The notes under the pieces are model-generated. The model was given only the letters and a program-made list of their open reading frames with translations, was not told the DNA's origin and did not search any database. Position numbers and translations under genes: made by a program. Of a stretch of 64,000 nucleotides of DNA, positions 59,028 to 64,000 are shown piece after piece; position 1 is the stretch's first letter, and every line of letters begins with the position of its first letter. The stretch is from Lineus longissimus. Its lineage: Eukaryota; Nemertea; Pilidiophora; Heteronemertea; Lineidae. The stretch lies in contig NC_088319.1 in assembly GCF_910592395.1 (NCBI RefSeq), positions 682,001 through 746,000 of the forward strand. The letters run 5' to 3'.

Positions 59028-62000
59028 GGCTCGGGTGGAATCTTCGCAGGATTCCCAAACAAAAGGATACGGATCAGTGATGGTGAGGTTTTAAATCGCG
59101 CGCGTTCAAGTGACGGTTGGGACATCATTGTGTCGGAATTCACTTGTTGTGGATGGATGTCTTGGCGAGGGTGACAGGTCCCCGACAGGTACCACCATCA
59201 AGTGCATCCAGACAATGATGCGGAAGCGGCCCCATTGTCTGGCGATCACAAGGTGGTCCATTCGCCTTCTAAGCGCCGGGTGACCGTTGCCCCAAATTCC
59301 TCCAGCCACGTCCGCGCCATTCATCGCGGAGTCTGTTTGAAAGATGCGGGTAAATCGCGGGATGAATAGAGAGGATTTCAGGGACCGGGTCATGATGTTA
59401 CGCTGATGCACACTGTCTCTTTGATTTTCAAATCATTTTGTTACGCTCTAAGATTTGCCAAATGAAAATAGACTTTGAACTGATGCCATAACTGATTCTT
59501 AAAAGGGTTATCTGAATGACTCTAAGGGGTAATAATGGTTTGCTGCAAGTCATTGGGATAATGCAACTTTAGAAACCACAGAAATAGAAATACGGACAGG
59601 AGTCTGGGCGATTTAAGATGTCGCTTTGATTTTGAAATAGTTTCATTTAAATTGGGCTATGAGTGAAGATAGAAATAAACCTGAGAGTTGATGATGCCAT
59701 AGAAGGCATAAAGCGAATGCCTGCCTCTAACATTACAATAGAGACAATCCGTAGTTGAGTGTGACTCTGAGTATGGCTGTAATGCCAAAATGGTTCAGAG
59801 TTGTCGCTCTGTCAGGCAGGCGTTGGCGTTCCCCATTTGCACCGACTGCGTTACCTTTTGCCTAATCTCGCACCAAGAAGTGATACCATGAGGATCGTTC
59901 AAAAACTTTTCAGGCCCGTAGCTAACTCTTTGGTCGTGTTGAGGGGTCACCACGAGCTACAAAACAACAAGTTTGAATCAACCAACCCAGTGATGAAGAG
60001 GCAGCTGTTTGACCAAACGAGCCCACTTCTGACCGAGCAGGTCAGGGAGCCGGTCCATGCCTATTTAAGTCAGCCTTGCTCATTTAGGGTACAAGGAACT
60101 TGTATATGCTACCCAGTGCAAACATACACGTACTATTTGAAAATGAGTAGAGTACGTTTTTCACGGCACTTTTTCATTATAGCTCTTTCAAACTCTCGCT
60201 ACGGCCCCCGGCAAATCCAAATAAAATTGCTTCAGAGCCGATCAGGAACTAACAGAGATTTATAGCCCCAGACTCCCGCGCAGACTGCACCTGACCGAAT
60301 TTCTCTTATTGAATCACAAAAGGAAAATCTCCACATTTCAAAAACACTTTTTTAGACTTTTGATATGAAATATTGATGCGTTTATTGTTGAGATCTTAAG
60401 ACGGATGTCTTTTTCTGTCGGTTCCGTCGGCCTGTCTGGCCTGCGGTTATTATTCAGAACACCTCATCATTAGCATCGGTCTTAATAGGGATATTGATGA
60501 TGAACACTTTAAAAAATGAATGGTGAAAATTCCTGAAAAGGGAATTTATTTTGGACATTTCTACAGAGCATTGGATCAATGGACGAAATAGTAATGATTT
60601 CCTGTTTACGAGACTGAATCTCACAGAAAGGTTGAGGCATTTATTTAAAGGGTGACTATGCAGGAGCCAGGAAGGTTGGACCAAGTTTCAACAATACAGC
60701 ATCGCAATTTTCTTCGTCTGAATTGTGCACTTGCCTTCCAGAGCAGCTTAATTGAACACCGAATTCTCCCAATGTAACCTAACAGTCTGGGGCCAACTCG
60801 GTTGCTTGGCCAACAAAGGTCAACGAGATGAGGACAAAGGGAAACAAACAAGAAAAAGTGAAGGATGAGGATTCGAAGAGGGAAACTGGGAAGCTTGATT
60901 GGACGTCATGGCGAGTCCTTGAAAGCCTTCACATATTCATTATGGTTATGATTATGACAAAATTGCTTTCTTCTGATGATAAATGGTGTTTGCATTGTGT
61001 GGGTTAACAAGGTTGACTAGAAAGGTGATTTTGTGTATTTAGTTCAAGGTTTGAGATGGTTTTTGAGGGTGGGAAAATACATTGGGGATGAAAGGGGAAA
61101 TACTAAGGTGTCTGTAAGAGGTATCCGTAGCTTGTAGAAAGAGCTAGAATCAATGAAGGTGTTTGTTGGAGTAAAGGGGAAGTGGTACAATAAGAGCCAA
61201 AATTACACTCTCCGAAGTCTAGAAAACAGCTGAGGTACAATGAGGCAATAATTGTAAGACCTTACCTTACCTGTATCAACAGAGTCACATTGACAGCCCC
61301 CCCCCCCCTCCCAACCCCCTTCCACCTATAACAAGGGACACAGTTGCTTCTGAACGCAAGAAAAAAACTTATATTTTTCACGATGAGCCTGATAAAGGGG
61401 TTTTGGTAAACTTGGGGCTTCTTCTGTCCATGGTGAAAGCACTAAGGATACGCCTTGGTCAATTATCGAACAATAGTAGGACTCTTTTTCAAGAGGACAT
61501 TGGCTCCTGTTACACTGGCCGTATCTGCACGTCGCTATGCTATATTGGACTTCTATCACAAGTCTCTATCCACTCCAGGTGTTTTCCAATTCCACTGTTT
61601 TTTTTAGCTTTTCTGCGATCATGACAACACAAATAAAACCATGGAAATAGTCACACATTACGAGATTTGAAAAAAATCATTAATGATCGCGTGTTTTGTG
61701 ATCAAAGCTCTTCCGAGGTGATCATTTGCTCAGCCAGTTTGATATCCAGCGCAGCCGTGCGCTTACTATCGGGTGTTTAAGGGTTTTTTCCCGAGGAAAT
61801 TAGACACCTTTACTTCTCGATCCATGTTGCATGCATCCGTGAGGCCAGGCGGCAGGTGTCATGATTCTTGGTCGCATGTTTTCCGACCATGAGGAAGTCA
61901 TCAGCACGATTCGGTGTAGAAATTACCACAACAATCAGGTGCAGTATTGTCGTAATGTTTACAACTTAGGAAGGCAGCTCAAGTTTACTCTGGTTGGGGT

Positions 62001-62347
62001 ATGTAGATGGGTTGCCAGGCTCCGGATGTGTTAGGGACCAACCCATCCTGCAAGCGTACCCCCGCACTACGACAGAGATACATGTGTAGGAGACATGGAC
62101 CACGAATCAGAGCTTTAAGTCAGCGCACCACCCCGCACCCCACACCGGTACAGCATCCTCCATGGACCAGTACTCGAGATTAAGTTGAAGTTAGGGTTCA
62201 AACATAAACTTCACGCTTAAACCCCAAGCGATCCTGAAGCCTCAGTAAAACACGGATGTGCTGCAAAGTCAGCGCTACAGAAATGTGTAGTTCTGACCAG
62301 TATCGATACAGCTGGGTGGAGTAAGGCAAGCTGGATTAAGATATCAG
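59028..62347. other. Intergenic, no gene recognised
   Basis: A GC-richer patch at 59130-59340 has opposed SOX-like words (ACAATG and CATTGT, about 30 bp apart). A C-run lies at 61299-61308. The 154-codon open frame at 59801-60265 has no recognisable domain. Confidence 0.4.
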
Positions 62348-62439
62348 CCAACCGTCTCACGCCCACTGTGGGGTTCAAAACATGGGCCTCTTGCCTGCTA
62401 GCCGAAAGTCAGAGCCACTAGTCCACGCGGCTTCCGAAG
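62348..62439 (-). mobile_element. Candidate tRNA-derived SINE head
   Basis: On the minus strand TGGACTAGTGG fits the A box, and GTTTTGAACCC, 33 bp later (the spacing of a real tRNA), fits a degenerate B box. Stems do not pair well, so it is not a functional tRNA. A body may continue to lower coordinates. Confidence 0.45.
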
Positions 62440-63850
62440 ACGATCTCAGCTTCAACCCATAAACCCCCCAACTCCACTTCCTAACCCCATTCTCATATTC
62501 TGTGATGTCTAACTTTACGACCTGTGGCCAACCAACCATCAACTTTCTTATGGATTTACTCGTACATCAATTATTATACCTTCATTTGTTGGTGGTTTAC
62601 CACTTTTTATGACGACGTCTTTAGTGTCGTTTTAAAAGTAATATTATTTTGACATAAAATCAACTCAACACAGATTTCTAAGGTCCTCAGAAACGAGCCC
62701 ATTGGCCGAAGACCTTGTCTTTGTTCAGGGATTCAGGTCCTTTTCAAAGGGATAAGTGGAATCTAACCCGAGAAACCAGTTATGGCGTGAAAACCTCGAA
62801 CTGACAGCATTAGACACTGGTAGAAGAAAGTTGACTGTAGTGAGTTGCTTCGTCGATTGCTAACTTCATATTTCAGACAGGCCTAAACGGCAGTCTAACG
62901 CAAAGAATACAAACTTGGTCGCCAAAATTTAAAGAATTCAAACGGGCGACTGAATTCTAAAACCACGAGGTATGACTGTCACGTGGTTAAAGTCGGTTAC
63001 GGTCACATGATCTTATGGAATGAGGTGTCTCGCGTGTGACGTCACGGCCACGGGGAAGACACACATGGCGTCACGGGATGGTGTCCATGATGCGCGTGGG
63101 GCATCCGGACAGGAGACACAGGGTCACGAGGCCAGTCAGTGGGCAGCAAGCCAGAAAGATGGTGAATGTATGCGGAATGTTGGACAGGGTTGAATCATCT
63201 TCGAAATCTGTCTCAAGTGTTCTGAATATTAAAAAAGTCTGTGATTTTCTAATGAAGTCAAATGCGTTGCTTGGTCTTCCGACAGCATGGGTTAGTATCT
63301 CGACGATATGGAACACTTCGACCGCTTTGTTGTCCATCCGTCGTAAAGTACTTCTGCCTTCCTTAAATATCAAATTTGATTTTAGGATTCATGCTTTTTA
63401 TGAATTTAACGCTCGTTTGAATGGTGTGGATAGGGAACAGAAGAGCTCCTTTGCCATCCAGAGCTTAGTCACCGACGACGAATTTAAAACGCCCGTCCCA
63501 CTTAACAAATCTAGCCAGACATCAGCTCTCTGAACCGTATCAAAGAGATATCATTAATTTCGCACATTTTTCTAAAGAATCTGCTCCACTCCTGCCTTAA
63601 CCAATTACTGGTTAACCAAAGAAATGAACTGTTGCTCAGTCAGTAATGAGGTTGGAATTTCAGACCAATCCTTAAATATCATTCTTGCATTTGCATTGCT
63701 CATAATTGATGTGGGTGCTTTTCATCAAATAAAAGTGGATCAGAGAATTCAACTCAGTTGGCGAATGCGCCACGCCCAGCCTGATATATAGCCCAGGTAA
63801 AAAAATTCAGAGAAGATTTTGATAAGATTCTTCAGCTCACTCAGTTTCGT
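62440..63850. other. Intergenic, no gene recognised
   Basis: A 165-codon open frame (63036-63533) overlaps one on the other strand and has no recognisable motif. Confidence 0.4.
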
Positions 63851-64000
63851 TTGAACTCAGGAATGTGACCAGATCACATTTACCAAAAGATAGTGGTTTT
63901 GCACAACACTAGATTATGCTTAGGGTAGGCCTCACCAATGCTCTTTTACGGTGTCAGCTAAAGCCGGTCAACTATGACACCGGCTGCCCAGAGCTGTGCA
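63851..64000 (+). mobile_element. Family A MITE, copy A8 (cut by window end)
   Basis: Starts TTTGAACTCAGGAATGTGAC and follows the family through GGTCAACTATGACACCGGCTG. The window ends inside it. Confidence 0.85.

Noticed and set aside
63036-63533. 165-codon plus-strand ORF
   Set aside because: Overlapping minus-strand ORF, no recognisable domain, no splice or promoter context.

Overview
The window is animal nuclear DNA, AT-rich and gene-poor, with introns, spliceosomal splice signals, eukaryotic tRNA genes with split Pol III promoters, AATAAA signals and many small DNA transposons. Gene content (a Hairy/E(spl) bHLH-Orange gene, a cationic amino acid transporter, an ankyrin/SOCS-box adaptor, rhodopsin-class receptors) and the frequent word TAGGCCT suggest a marine invertebrate, perhaps an echinoderm or hemichordate. 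The phylum is a guess from composition, not a demonstrated assignment.

Layout. 0.3-0.95 kb: non-autonomous PIF/Harbinger element that still carries the start of a transposase-like ORF. 2.7-7.7 kb: tandem segmental duplication, each copy holding one intronless rhodopsin-class GPCR. 8.3-11.7 kb: CAT/SLC7A-type amino acid transporter (+), mostly one large exon plus a short terminal exon at 11150-11298. 11.6-13.4 kb: ankyrin-SOCS box gene (-), convergent with the transporter and probably overlapping its 3' UTR. 14.0-16.4 kb: a MITE, a 1 kb pogo-like transposon and a decayed C2H2 zinc-finger-derived tandem array. 16.7-21.1 kb: four-exon HES/Hairy gene (-) ending in WRPW, with TATA box, CCAAT boxes and a cluster of Su(H)/RBPJ-type sites in introns and upstream DNA. 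23.0-23.3 kb: cluster of E2F-type sites.

26-64 kb has no confidently identified protein-coding gene. It holds three tRNA genes (Phe-GAA, Arg-TCT, Val-CAC), a triplicated 252 bp tandem repeat, a degenerate tandem array at 31-32 kb, further MITE families, two candidate tRNA-derived SINE heads, and a few open, GC-richer patches (54.5, 57.1, 58.9 kb) that could be exons of unrecognised genes.

The genes do not form a shared pathway. Regulatory logic is clearest at the HES locus, whose binding-site content fits a Notch target with possible self-repression. The most frequent repeat is a roughly 265 bp MITE ('family A' here), seen eight times in both orientations.
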